From: Flavobacteriales bacterium
GTDB taxonomy: Bacteria; Bacteroidota; Bacteroidia; Flavobacteriales; Crocinitomicaceae
NCBI GenBank assembly: GCA_947375085.1
Contig: CANCEQ010000034.1
Coordinates: 1 to 20,497 of the forward strand
Direction of reading: 5' to 3'
Length of the DNA: 20,497 nucleotides
This document shows, in pieces, positions 1 to 7,998 of the stretch (position 1 is the first letter of the stretch; each line of letters begins with the position of its first letter). The position numbers and the translations under genes were made by a program. Under the pieces are notes generated by a model that made no database searches, was not told the DNA's origin, and saw only the letters and a program-made list of their open reading frames with translations.

Positions 1-900
1 GTAGGATTGCAATTAAAAATCAATTTCGATGATTTCAAAGAGTATTCGGTTTATGCACGAGGTCACCATACAACGACAGAAAAAGTTAAACGTTTTTTCT
101 TTTGGGAGAAGGAGGTCGAGCTAGAATATTACGATTACGTAGTTATTTATATCAATTACAAGGATGCGGCTCATTTTGAAAAGCACAAAGGGTCATTTGA
201 AAATTTACCCTTTACGCCGGGTTGTTCTATCATTAAGCTTTTCAAGAAAGTACCAAAGAATGATTTAGAAACGATTTTCCCGAATGCCGTTCCAAAAATG
301 TCATTGAAAGATAAATTGTTGCTTTGGGTTCCAGGTTTAGCCGGTGGAATTTCTTTGTTAAGTGCGAAAGTAATTCCAGCATTGGTAACGATGTATGCCG
401 CATATAAATCAGGTGAAGTTTTAAATATTAGCAATAGTAAAGCTTCTTTAATTCAAGGGTTAATCGCACTAGGAATTTTAGGAGCTTATCTTTTTCGTCA
501 ATATAACAATTACGTCAGTAAGAAAATAAAATTCTCAAAAATGCTTACCGACAGTTTGTATTTTAAAAACATTGGAAACAATAGTGGTGTCTTCCCGATG
601 TTAATAGATACTTCAGAAGAAGAAGAGTTGAAGGAAACGATTTTAGCCTATGCTTTTTTAAGTCAAAGCAAAGAACCTCTTTCTGCGGAAGAGTTGGATA
701 CTCAAATCGAAAACTGGTTTCAGACAAAATTTCAAATTCAATTGGATTTCGATGTGGAAGATGCACTTTATAAATTGAAGAATATAGGTTTGGGTTCTGA
801 AGTAAATGGGAAATGGACCGTGTTATCATTGGATCAAGCACTTATACGAGTAGATGAATTATGGGATGAAATTTTTGATTATCACCAAGCTAAAAACTAG
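1..900 (+). CDS. DUF3754 (TMEM143-like) membrane protein, 5' end outside window
   Basis: The reading frame is open to the left edge. TTG at 7 is the first possible start inside the window, but family members usually carry a further N-terminal region, so the gene probably begins upstream. The protein begins near the conserved YSVYARG-type segment. It has two hydrophobic stretches (about residues 105-130 and 147-165 counted from the TTG). It then has the family's hallmark acidic block EEEELKE followed by LAYAFL (about 204-218), and ends in a winged-helix-like C-terminal region. DUF3754 proteins are predicted membrane proteins of unknown function in bacteria and plant organelles. The stop is 5 nt before the next gene, so the two are probably cotranscribed. 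This is chromosomal DNA outside the island. Confidence 0.75.
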   Translation, partial: VGLQLKINFDDFKEYSVYARGHHTTTEKVKRFFFWEKEVELEYYDYVVIYINYKDAAHFEKHKGSFENLPFTPGCSIIKLFKKVPKNDLETIFPNAVPKMSLKDKLLLWVPGLAGGISLLSAKVIPALVTMYAAYKSGEVLNISNSKASLIQGLIALGILGAYLFRQYNNYVSKKIKFSKMLTDSLYFKNIGNNSGVFPMLIDTSEEEELKETILAYAFLSQSKEPLSAEELDTQIENWFQTKFQIQLDFDVEDALYKLKNIGLGSEVNGKWTVLSLDQALIRVDELWDEIFDYHQAKN

Positions 901-905
901 ATAGA

Positions 906-1238
906 ATGAAAGATGATTTTCATGCATTTTTACTTCAGCAATTAGAAGATTTTAGAATTAATTTAACGGATCAACAACTTTCAGTAGGAGTAATTAATGG
1001 TCATATTCGGGTTGCAACTCTATTTGTAAATCACATCCATAATTTCACCAATTACACTCGATTTGAAGATGTTAGCGTGGCGCATGCAACCACTAAATTT
1101 TTAGCACATGTTAAATGGGAAGGATTATCTGATTGGGCTCCAAAAGAGGTCAAATTGAAATTAAAAGGATTTGTTTTGTTTTTGGATAGTAAAGGGATTA
1201 AGAATCCTTCAGTATTAGAAGCTTTGAATAAAAATTAG
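906..1238 (+). CDS. Small conserved-looking protein of unknown function (110 aa)
   Basis: I do not recognise this protein. It starts at ATG 906, 5 nt after the preceding stop, which suggests translation from the same mRNA. It is soluble, mostly helical in appearance, without a signal peptide or membrane segment. The pattern of an N-terminal glutamine-rich helix, a long helix containing VATLFVNHIHNF, and a C-terminal FVLFLDSKGI is loosely reminiscent of the SAM-like core-binding domain of tyrosine recombinases. No catalytic domain follows, so that resemblance is weak. No clear terminator follows the stop. Confidence 0.6.
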   Translation: MKDDFHAFLLQQLEDFRINLTDQQLSVGVINGHIRVATLFVNHIHNFTNYTRFEDVSVAHATTKFLAHVKWEGLSDWAPKEVKLKLKGFVLFLDSKGIKNPSVLEALNKN

Positions 1239-1292
1239 TTCTTATAAATAAGTCTCATTCATTTTCCTGTCTTAAAATAAGCGAAACTTCAG

Positions 1293-1322
1293 TTGGATTT
1301 TATTTTTAATTTAGTATATTTA
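1293..1322 (+). promoter_or_regulatory. Candidate housekeeping promoter, Bacteroidota type
   Basis: TTG (1293-1295) is followed 19 nt later by TATATTTA (1315-1322). This resembles the Bacteroidota consensus TTG-N17-23-TAnnTTTG with the last base changed. It lies about 40 nt upstream of the beta-barrel gene start. In DNA this AT-rich such matches are easy to find by chance. Confidence 0.35.
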
Positions 1323-1360
1323 CTTTACTATTAATAAGTTAAGTGTAGTAAATATTGCGA

Positions 1361-1906
1361 ATGACATTTAAAAAGAGCATTTTATTTTTTCTATTATTTT
1401 TCCTTTTTTGCTTTGAAGGGAAAGGACAAACTCTTGGAATTGGGGCAAGTGGAATTTACAATTTTCAAGCAGAAGGTTTTGGAGTAGGAGCACGTGCAAG
1501 TATTTTTCCAAATAATCGATTCAGTTTTGTTCCTCAATTTTCTTATTTCTTACCATTTAACAAAGTTCATGAATATTATATTTGTTTAGCAGGAGAATAT
1601 AAATTTATTGAAAGAGATCGAATAAATGTGTATGCTATTTTACAAGGAGGATATAATTCGTGGTTAAATTATGCAGATTCTCCTATGGAAGAAGCGAAAC
1701 AAAACAATTGGGATTTAGAAGGAGGTTTTGGAATTTCCAATTATAATTGTTTGCGTCCATTTATAGAATATAGATACAATTTAAGGCATAGAGAGACAAA
1801 TTTGCATCTAGGTCTGTTATTTGTTTTCGGATGTAGAAACAAATCATCAAAAGGTCATTGCGACGCTTATGGTTATATTAAAAATGATAATTTAAAAGGT
1901 ATATAA
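1361..1906 (+). CDS. Secreted outer-membrane beta-barrel-like protein
   Basis: ATG 1361 is preferred over the TTG two codons earlier (1355) because ATG is the commoner start and nothing conserved is lost. A signal peptide is evident: basic N-terminus, then a Phe/Leu-rich core, with likely cleavage after GKG before QTLGIG. The mature part alternates glycine and aromatic residues (GIGASGIYNF, FGVGARASI, LAGEYKF, LEGGFGI). It ends with a strand containing LGLLFVF, then a Cys/Lys-rich tail. This is typical of small 8-stranded outer-membrane barrels of Bacteroidota. Substrate and role are unknown. It is followed after 1 nt by a lipoprotein gene, so the two are probably expressed together at the envelope. 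Confidence 0.7.
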   Translation: MTFKKSILFFLLFFLFCFEGKGQTLGIGASGIYNFQAEGFGVGARASIFPNNRFSFVPQFSYFLPFNKVHEYYICLAGEYKFIERDRINVYAILQGGYNSWLNYADSPMEEAKQNNWDLEGGFGISNYNCLRPFIEYRYNLRHRETNLHLGLLFVFGCRNKSSKGHCDAYGYIKNDNLKGI

Positions 1907-1907
1907 A

Positions 1908-2804
1908 ATGAAAAAGTTCAATTTCAAATTAGTAGGATTCGTAGCAGTACTTTTAAGTTTTTTAAGCTTGGAAAGTTGTTCTAAAAAAAGAATTGATGAA
2001 GAAAAGAAGATGAATGAGTATTCTTCGATTAATTCTTACATGGATACTAAGAAACAGGAAGAACAAGAATTTATAATTGATTCAACTGGAACAGGACCAG
2101 TAATTGGTAAACAAGGAACTAAAATTTGGACGGGTAAACAATGTTTGATGTTTCCTAATGGAGATAGTGTAACATGGCCTTATACATTGAAGTTGGTGGA
2201 ATTATATACTCCAAAAGATATGATTTACTATCAAATGCCAACTATTTCTAACGGAGAGATTTTAAAAACGGGTGGAGAAATCAGATTAAGAGCATTTAAA
2301 AACGGAACAGAATTGGTGTTAAAACCGGACCCTTGTATGCATCAAATCGAAATGCCATCTACTAATCCTCAAACGGATATGCGTGTATTTAATAATCCAA
2401 GTCCTTATCAAAATTGGATAGAAGAGAATCCTGTTAATTTATTTACTACTTCAGTTAGTAGTTATATAGCCTCTTTGCATACTTTAGGTTGGGTAAATTG
2501 CGGTATTAAAGCTGGTAGCGCTACAAATTCTACGTTAACTTTTGCTTCAACAACTGACAATCTTGATAATGTAGGAATTTTTATTTATTTCCCAGCAACG
2601 AAGAGTGTAATGCAAGTTTCTAATAAAGTTTCTCAAGCTATTCCAAATGGATCTGATGTAAAAATTGTATTAATCGGAGTAGACGCCTCGGGTAATTTAT
2701 TTTCGTACTATGAAAACAGAAATGTTACGTCCAGCGCGACGATTGATATTAAGTTAACTGCGATTACAGATGCTGCATTAACTGCTTTTTTGGATGGGTT
2801 ATAG
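1908..2804 (+). CDS. Lipoprotein with ZU5-like/Bacteroidota surface domain
   Basis: The N-terminus is a lipoprotein signal peptide with the lipobox ending LESC (Cys24). The mature protein has a charged linker (about 25-60). A domain follows in which GTKIWTGKQCLMFPNGD (about 70-86), then LVELYTPKDMI and TISNGEILKTGGEIRLRAF, resembles ZU5-like beta domains common in Bacteroidota surface lipoproteins. The C-terminal half (about 150-298) is Ser/Thr-rich and beta-predicted. The gene starts 1 nt after the stop of the barrel gene, which argues for an operon and possibly a surface complex. A catalytic role is not evident. Confidence 0.65.
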   Translation: MKKFNFKLVGFVAVLLSFLSLESCSKKRIDEEKKMNEYSSINSYMDTKKQEEQEFIIDSTGTGPVIGKQGTKIWTGKQCLMFPNGDSVTWPYTLKLVELYTPKDMIYYQMPTISNGEILKTGGEIRLRAFKNGTELVLKPDPCMHQIEMPSTNPQTDMRVFNNPSPYQNWIEENPVNLFTTSVSSYIASLHTLGWVNCGIKAGSATNSTLTFASTTDNLDNVGIFIYFPATKSVMQVSNKVSQAIPNGSDVKIVLIGVDASGNLFSYYENRNVTSSATIDIKLTAITDAALTAFLDGL

Positions 2805-3429
2805 GATGTGTTATTTTAATTTTAAAAATAGATTTATAAATTTCCTGCATACCATTATTGTCAACTTTTGTTTTAAATATAATAAAGTAAAAAATTACGT
2901 CGATTAGGTTTACTAAATCTTCCTGAACCTTCAGCTAAATTTAAGACGATACTAAAAATACTCTTCTTAATTGGTCTTTGGTTGTTGGGTCTAACTTTGT
3001 TTCAGAATTGAATTTTCTTATTTCTGAATTGAAGTGTTTTGCTTTTTTGTATACTCCAGTTTTTCAAAATCAAACGTAATTTATGTGGTTTTAATAAATA
3101 CTTATTCTAATTGTTTGCTTGAAATTAAGAAAAAGGTATTGAAAATAGGTAATTGGATTTTAGGAAATATTTTCTTAAATTATATTGGAAAAATTCATTG
3201 GAGTCAAAAAAAGAAAATGTAAAAAGGAATTGAGATTTTAGTCAGTGTAAGAGTAAGACTAAGAAGCAGAACCGAAGGTAATGAAGAATAGGTAGGTGAT
3301 CAATCATCGCTCTTGCAGAAATAATTAAAATAATAAAGTGTGAGAATGAAGAAAAAAAGTAGGTGATCAATCATCACTCTCGCTAATCAAAAAGGAATAA
3401 AAGAAAGAGTGTGAGAATGAGAATGAAGA
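2805..3429. other. Gene-poor interval left of the island
   Basis: No convincing gene is visible in this stretch. The longest open frame (3034-3222, plus strand) is rich in Lys, Ile and Asn with no recognisable features, and I treat it as chance. The right third holds purine-rich imperfect tandem repeats, described separately. This is the chromosomal DNA that originally lay downstream of the tRNA-Leu gene. Confidence 0.5.
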
Positions 3430-3434
3430 AAAAA
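3292..3434. repeat. Imperfect tandem repeats of about 67-71 bp
   Basis: GTAGGTGATCAATCATC occurs at 3292-3308 and again at 3359-3375 (67 bp apart), each followed by a CTCT(T/C)GC variant. AGTGTGAGAATGA occurs at 3337-3349 and 3408-3420 (71 bp apart), each leading into GAAGAAAAAA. A third, more decayed unit runs into the orphan terminator, which carries a related ATCGCTCTCGCTCTG segment. The units lie just outside the left attachment repeat. Confidence 0.75.
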
Positions 3435-3479
3435 CAGAGTAAGAACCATCGCTCTCGCTCTGTTTCTCACTCTGTTTTT
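3430..3479 (-). terminator. Orphaned original tRNA-Leu terminator
   Basis: A perfect 11-bp inverted repeat, AAAAACAGAGT (3430-3440) and ACTCTGTTTTT (3469-3479), flanks a 28-nt loop. It immediately adjoins the displaced tRNA 3' fragment. Read on the minus strand, it lies where the terminator of tRNA-Leu would have been before the island integrated. The 11-mer AAAAACAGAGT also appears at 20342-20352 inside the replacement terminator at the other end. Confidence 0.55.
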
Positions 3480-3530
3480 GTACCCAGGGCGGGAATCGAA
3501 CCCGCACTCCTTGCGGAACTGGATTTTGAA
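3477..3530 (-). repeat. Left attachment repeat (attL), displaced tRNA-Leu 3' fragment
   Basis: These 54 bp are identical to 20375-20428. They contain the 3' part of tRNA-Leu from the anticodon-loop T33 to the discriminator base, plus 4 nt. Beyond 3530 the sequence departs from tRNA (ACCGAAAA instead of TCCAGCGC), so this is a partial, non-functional tRNA copy. It marks the chromosome-island junction. Confidence 0.93.
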
Positions 3531-3603
3531 ACCGAAAATATGTCTACATATCAACGTATTAACATACATTCTAATGCAAAAAACGACAAAACTGGACATT
3601 TCC

Positions 3604-3623
3604 GCACACCAAAAGTGCACACC
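3604..3623 (+). promoter_or_regulatory. Left arm-type integrase binding sites (putative)
   Basis: Two copies of GCACACC (3604-3610 and 3617-3623) are phased 13 bp apart, starting 73 nt inside the left 54-bp repeat. The same pair, with the same phasing and distance, occurs at the right end. Binding by the integrase N-terminal domain is inferred from this arrangement. Confidence 0.6.
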
Positions 3624-3681
3624 TTTTTATTTTAATTTTTTGCTGAAATGGGATTGTTGTAAAAAATACTAATTCAATTCC

Positions 3682-4299
3682 TTAGGCTAACTTAATAGTT
3701 TGATTTCCTTTGTATTCAAAATAAGAAAATCCAAAAGCTTCTATTCTAGGTTCTGATAGTTGAAGGCCATCTGCTGCTATTGTATTTAATCTATTAAATG
3801 CAGATGTGGCATTAATTACTGTTGATGGTGATTTGGGGTAAGAGTTACAATAACAACAAATTTTATTAGTAAATAAATTTATGAAATCCTTCAACGTTTG
3901 AACTGTAAAAATTTCAGTTAATGTACTAATTAATTGTTTTTTTGCTCCTTCAATATTGTCAGATTCAAAAATAACATTGTTTCTTTCCTTTAATTCATTT
4001 AATAAAAAATATGTTTTGTCAGTTTTTGTATGAACAATTAAATCACAACGTTTTTTACCTATTTGAAAATTTGATGGTTCAAGGCTAGTAAAAAAATTAT
4101 CATAATCTATTATTGAAATATTCTTTTTGTTTGAATTATCATATTTAGCCATGCCATCACCTTTTGTATAACTAATATTGATAATTCTACCTATATCGTT
4201 AATCTCGAAATATGGCTCATTTGTTTCTTGTGAAATTGAAACTAGATTTGTGGTTAAATTATGATGAGCTGTATAATCTTCTAACAATAATTTTTCCAT
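3682..4299 (-). CDS. PD-(D/E)XK nuclease-like partner of the ATPase (205 aa)
   Basis: The protein is not from a family I can name. Its centre carries a plausible PD-(D/E)XK nuclease core: Asp86 (KRCDLIV), then Glu102 and Lys104 in NELKE after a hydrophobic strand, then Gln122 in the helix GAKKQLISTL, matching the QxxxY-type position. A Cys-rich patch ICCYCN (148-151) follows. It starts 2 nt after the stop of the upstream ATPase gene, so the pair is almost certainly translated together. ATPase plus nuclease pairs of this layout are typical of anti-phage modules such as Septu, Gabija and PARIS. This effector does not look like HNH, UvrD-like or TOPRIM/DUF4435 proteins. Nuclease activity is inferred. 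It is the innermost gene at the left end of the island. Confidence 0.65.
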   Translation of the reverse strand: MEKLLLEDYTAHHNLTTNLVSISQETNEPYFEINDIGRIINISYTKGDGMAKYDNSNKKNISIIDYDNFFTSLEPSNFQIGKKRCDLIVHTKTDKTYFLLNELKERNNVIFESDNIEGAKKQLISTLTEIFTVQTLKDFINLFTNKICCYCNSYPKSPSTVINATSAFNRLNTIAADGLQLSEPRIEAFGFSYFEYKGNQTIKLA

Positions 4300-4301
4300 A
4301 C

Positions 4302-5444
4302 TTACATTAAATTATTGTATTCATCATAAATAGAATTAATCGTTTCTGATAAAGGATTCGTATTTACTAAACGTTCATTTTTTACTATTAAATCTTTCAA
4401 CTCTCCGTTAATTACTTGGTAAACGGATAGCTTATTGTAATCATATCTAGGCTTATCAATATTTTTATCAAATCTATTTATAAATAAATTTAATTGATTA
4501 ATAATATAAGGACTATGAGTTGATATTATTAAATTGATGTCATTGGTATTTTCTATAAAACAATCTTTTACTAATTCTTCCATTAGTAAAAACTGTGCAT
4601 CTGGAAATAAACTTAACTCTGGTTCTTCAATATGAATGTAAATTTTTTTCTTTAAAGAATTTACATTTTTTACTGCACGGAAATCTGTTAAATTATCGAC
4701 AGAAGACAAATAACTGAATACAGAACGATTAAAAGCATCCTGAAAGTTAAAATATTTAGAAAAATATTTAGAAATTAGAGTAATTGGGACAGACGTTTGT
4801 GTACCAGAAGAACTATTTTTAAAATCAATTTCAAATTCATTAGAATTACTTGATGCAATTCTAAAATCTTTACCCTTACCAGATTTTTTAACATTTAATT
4901 TTAAACCAACATGTTTTAAATCAACTGTTTTAATTTCATCACTTGCTAATTCAAAATCTTTATAAACTTCATGAAAATAAAAACCTAAATATGCACCAGC
5001 AAGAGAAGCCGTATTACTTGCCCAAAGAGGAATAATATTCCTATTTTCAGTGATAAAGCTTATTTTAGAAAATGTCAAATTTGTTTGAGAAATTGTATTT
5101 GGTTTATACAGTTTTTTATTTGCAAATTTTATTTCTACTTTCTCGCCATTATCAAATTCTACACTATAAATTATAACTGAGTTGTTATTAATAAATTCAT
5201 CTAATCCACTATTTTTAAAATGTTTTTCTATTCTAAAACGAAAAAGATTTTTAGAAATTTTACTAAGCTTTAAATACGACCTAATATTTTCCATTTTATA
5301 TATATAACGAAATAAAGAAATACACTTCATAAGTGTACTCTTTCCACTACCAGATTCGCCAATTAGAAATGTAAATGGTTTAATTTCATCTATATAAACA
5401 TCCTTTAATGGACCCAGATTTTCAATCTTAATGGATTCTTTCAT
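4302..5444 (-). CDS. AAA/ABC-type (OLD/RecF-like, AAA_15/AAA_21) ATPase
   Basis: The 380-aa protein has Walker A GESGSGKST (29-37) and an ABC-signature-like SSSGTQ (211-216). Walker B is at about 267-276, with hydrophobic strand YIHIEEPE and the catalytic glutamate pair 273/274. A switch histidine lies in STHSPY (His310). A divergent, lysine-rich insertion separates the ATP-binding halves (about 45-205). It begins with IENLGPLKDVYI, the typical N-terminal strand of AAA_15/OLD-like ATPases. There is no C-terminal TOPRIM domain, unlike OLD or GajA, so any nuclease function must come from the partner gene 2 nt downstream. The likely role is sensing and activation in a two-gene defence system. 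The family assignment is secure, the defence role is inference. Confidence 0.85.
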   Translation of the reverse strand: MKESIKIENLGPLKDVYIDEIKPFTFLIGESGSGKSTLMKCISLFRYIYKMENIRSYLKLSKISKNLFRFRIEKHFKNSGLDEFINNNSVIIYSVEFDNGEKVEIKFANKKLYKPNTISQTNLTFSKISFITENRNIIPLWASNTASLAGAYLGFYFHEVYKDFELASDEIKTVDLKHVGLKLNVKKSGKGKDFRIASSNSNEFEIDFKNSSSGTQTSVPITLISKYFSKYFNFQDAFNRSVFSYLSSVDNLTDFRAVKNVNSLKKKIYIHIEEPELSLFPDAQFLLMEELVKDCFIENTNDINLIISTHSPYIINQLNLFINRFDKNIDKPRYDYNKLSVYQVINGELKDLIVKNERLVNTNPLSETINSIYDEYNNLM

Positions 5445-5537
5445 TATATTTTATATATATCTATGACAAATATAGATATAAATTATAATTATATTGATAT
5501 ACAATATTTAATGAATCTGCTACCTCTAATAAATAAA

Positions 5538-6845
5538 TCAAAACACCCTAAAATCACTTAACCCTCCAGCTGTCCAAGCTTTAGAAATATAGTGGTTCAT
5601 CAAGACTTCATCATCAGAGTGACCCGTAAATAACTTTGCTTTATCTCCTAGTTGCATCACCAAATGACTAATATAAGTTTTTCTCAAATTCTTGAATTGC
5701 AATGGCTTATCAGTTACCAATTTAATGTAATGACCAAAACCTCTAGAAATTGCTTTTTCAATCGTTTGAATATTTCCATAATTATTTGTGTCCAAAATAG
5801 GAATTTCTTTTCCCATATTTTTTTCAAAATCTAACTCATTTAGAAGATCCATTAATCCAGCAGTAAGAGGAACTATTTTCTTGTTTCGACCAATTTCTGT
5901 TCCAAATTGCTTTCTGTTAACCTTAAAATCATTGATTTCAAATGCTTTTTTATCCATATCGATTGAAGATAAATCAGACCATCTCAAACGAATTATTTCA
6001 TCGTTTCGAAGTCCAGTTTGTAATGCCAATTTGAAAGCCGTTTTTAGCCATGGAAAATAGGCATTTTGCTTTTTTCCTTTTGAATTTGGATCAAAACCAT
6101 TTTCTTCATTTACCATTTCTAGTAATTTATCAAATTCATCTTTAGCAATTACCTCTAAATTTTTTCTTTGCACTGATAATTCAACTTTAGTAAAAGGATT
6201 AAACATTTGAATTTCCATCTGTTTAATACACCAATTAATAAAAGCTTTTACAATTCGAAAAAGTCTATTATATGAGGAAGAATTTTTTGAAAAATTTAAT
6301 TCGTCAACTAAAAAATCATAAAAATATCCAACTTCATAATCGCTAATTTTTGTAACTTCAAATATTTCAAGATTATAACCTTTTTTTAAAAGTGAAATAC
6401 AGAATCTCTCCAAGGTTTTTTTACAATCACTTATATGATCCTTTGACCTATTACGAATTAAATGCGTGGGTATGTTTACTCCAGATTGAAAGTCAAGGTA
6501 ATCAGCACATAAGTCAACCAATAAATTTGATTTTTGATTATGTTTTATTGGCATAGGTTTTTGATATTTAGAAGTTTCTAATTCGCTTCTAAATTTGTTC
6601 AATTCGATCAATGCAACATTAAAATCACGAGTATCAATTACTTTTGATTTTCGAGAATTAATTGTACCAGGAACACAAACAATTAAATTAAATTTATGCT
6701 TTTCTGTATGCTCACATTTCCCAATTGCTTTAGGATATGAGGTGTCAGAATAACATTTCCCATTACCTATTTGTCGTTTACATTTTAGACACTTAACTTT
6801 TATGCCACAACGACTATATTTTGCTGGTATTTTTAATGGTTCCAT
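5538..6845 (-). CDS. int: Tyrosine recombinase (integrase) of the island
   Basis: The 435-aa protein has a Cys/His cluster at the N-terminus (Cys13, 19, 22, 31, 44, His46), which suggests a zinc-binding arm-site domain. A strand-rich segment around VCVPGT and SKVIDTRD follows. The core-binding domain spans about 105-215 and the catalytic domain about 230-435. Catalytic positions are Arg280 in QTGLRNDEI, Lys near 322, Arg388 in KNLRKT, His409 in TGHSDD and nucleophile Tyr419 in MNHYI. The usual HxxR motif is KxxR here. The excisionase-like gene ends 2 nt upstream, so the two are coupled. It presumably catalyses integration and excision at the tRNA-Leu repeat and binds the paired GCACACC sites. 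Its position near the left attachment site is normal for such islands. Confidence 0.93.
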   Translation of the reverse strand: MEPLKIPAKYSRCGIKVKCLKCKRQIGNGKCYSDTSYPKAIGKCEHTEKHKFNLIVCVPGTINSRKSKVIDTRDFNVALIELNKFRSELETSKYQKPMPIKHNQKSNLLVDLCADYLDFQSGVNIPTHLIRNRSKDHISDCKKTLERFCISLLKKGYNLEIFEVTKISDYEVGYFYDFLVDELNFSKNSSSYNRLFRIVKAFINWCIKQMEIQMFNPFTKVELSVQRKNLEVIAKDEFDKLLEMVNEENGFDPNSKGKKQNAYFPWLKTAFKLALQTGLRNDEIIRLRWSDLSSIDMDKKAFEINDFKVNRKQFGTEIGRNKKIVPLTAGLMDLLNELDFEKNMGKEIPILDTNNYGNIQTIEKAISRGFGHYIKLVTDKPLQFKNLRKTYISHLVMQLGDKAKLFTGHSDDEVLMNHYISKAWTAGGLSDFRVF

Positions 6846-6847
6846 AC

Positions 6848-7204
6848 TTAAGCTCTTTTAATGTTTTTTAAGAAGTTTTCAGAAGCTTTGCTTCTATTTT
6901 TTGAATCATTAAATTCTGATAAAACTTTAGTTGAAAAAGGTGCTTTTAGCAATTTGGCTAATTCTATTTTCGCATCATTTTTTACAGCTTCAAGAATTTC
7001 TTCAGCGTTCTCAAAGTTTTGAGTTAAGAAATTTTTTAATTCATTTTCCAAAAACAAATTCAAAAAGAATGTTAATGTAAATGTGTTTTTACCTAATGTC
7101 ATAAGTGGAAGATTGTTTTTTATACACCATTTTTTAATAGTTCTCAAATCTGTAAAACCAAGCATATCTGCTAATTCGCTTATTTCTATTAATTTATCTC
7201 TCAT
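6848..7204 (-). CDS. Helix-turn-helix excisionase-like DNA-binding protein
   Basis: The 118-aa protein has an N-terminal helix-turn-helix of the MerR/excisionase kind. IEISELADMLGFTD (about 6-19) forms the first helices and RTIKKWCIKNNLP (about 21-33) the recognition helix and wing. The rest is helical and Lys/Glu/Asn-rich. The stop is 2 nt before the integrase start, so they are cotranscribed. By position it is a good candidate for the recombination directionality factor, or for a regulator of the integrase. It is somewhat longer than classic Xis proteins. The DNA-binding fold is well supported, the excisionase role is inferred. Confidence 0.65.
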   Translation of the reverse strand: MRDKLIEISELADMLGFTDLRTIKKWCIKNNLPLMTLGKNTFTLTFFLNLFLENELKNFLTQNFENAEEILEAVKNDAKIELAKLLKAPFSTKVLSEFNDSKNRSKASENFLKNIKRA

Positions 7205-7269
7205 AATATCATTTTTAAATTATTTCTTTCTTTTTATTCATCACTGGATTCTTTAACAATAAATCTTTG

Positions 7270-7959
7270 CTACACTGATGAGAATGAAAATGAATTTAAA
7301 CTCCGAATAAAAAGTCTATAAACACTTGCTGAATTATGAAGTTTGCCTTTTGAAGTTCCAAAATTCAATTCATTTAATTTGAAAGCGATTTTATCATAAC
7401 TAAATCCTTTTTCTCTATATTCAAGTATTAAAGCTGTAGACTGTATATTGTTCTGATTACTTCTAGCTTTTTGCTTTATTACTTCTTGACCTTTCGCTCT
7501 CGCATTTGAAGTTAAATTAGCTGGAGTGCCTAATTTAAACCCTTGTTTTTTCTTTTCTGATAAAGCATTTTTTGTTCGTTCGGAAATTAATTTTGCTTCC
7601 ATTTCCGCCAATGCTGCATATAAGTGTATTGTGAAATTTGTTGCTTCTGGAAGGTCGCAAGCAACAAATTGAACACCTGTTTCCATAAGTTGACTAACGA
7701 AAAAAACATTTCTAGCCAATCGATCAATTTTAGCAATTACTAAAACAGCATTATTTTGTTTAGCATATTCTATTGCTTTAAATATTTCGGTACGTTTTCT
7801 TTTAGAAGTCCCAGTTTCAATTTCAATGAAAGAATTTATTTGTTCACCATTATTTAAATTGATGAAATTATCCACCATAAATTTTTGGCTATCCAACCCT
7901 AAACCACTTTTACCTTGTTCTGTCGTACTTACTCTAAAATAGCTTACATACTTTCTCAT
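7270..7959 (-). CDS. Serine recombinase / resolvase
   Basis: ATG 7959 is chosen as the start, giving 229 aa. A TTG at 7998 would add 13 Lys/Asn-rich residues ahead of the conserved strand. From ATG 7959 the protein opens with the resolvase signature YFRVSTTEQ, with Ser11 as nucleophile. It then has LGLDSQ (about 21-26), the conserved KIDRLARN with its catalytic arginine (about 83-90), and the long E-helix AALAEMEAKLISERTKNAL. A short C-terminal helix-turn-helix region (EYREKGFSYDKIAFKLNEL) contacts DNA. This is the small-resolvase/invertase size class, not a large serine integrase. It may resolve multimers, invert DNA, or be a leftover of another transposable element. It is not cotranslated with the next gene (65 nt gap). 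Confidence 0.9.
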   Translation of the reverse strand: MRKYVSYFRVSTTEQGKSGLGLDSQKFMVDNFINLNNGEQINSFIEIETGTSKRKRTEIFKAIEYAKQNNAVLVIAKIDRLARNVFFVSQLMETGVQFVACDLPEATNFTIHLYAALAEMEAKLISERTKNALSEKKKQGFKLGTPANLTSNARAKGQEVIKQKARSNQNNIQSTALILEYREKGFSYDKIAFKLNELNFGTSKGKLHNSASVYRLFIRSLNSFSFSSV

Positions 7960-7998
7960 ATTTTTTTGTTTTTTAGTGTTTTTTATAAAATCTTTCAA

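Noticed and set aside
3034..3222. Open frame of 62 codons on the plus strand
   Set aside because: Biased Ile/Lys/Asn composition, no start context, no recognisable domain, and located in a gene-poor AT-rich stretch.
3292..3434. Possible CRISPR array, considered because a CHAT protease is present
   Set aside because: Only two to three imperfect units, no unique spacers of constant length, and no cas genes in the window.
3387..3672. Three overlapping open frames across the left attachment repeat
   Set aside because: They read through the tRNA fragment and the terminator. A similar frame appears at 20270-20479 over the tRNA itself, so they are by-products of tRNA sequence.
5652..6060. Plus-strand open frames inside the integrase gene
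   Set aside because: Antisense shadows of a well-supported integrase reading frame.
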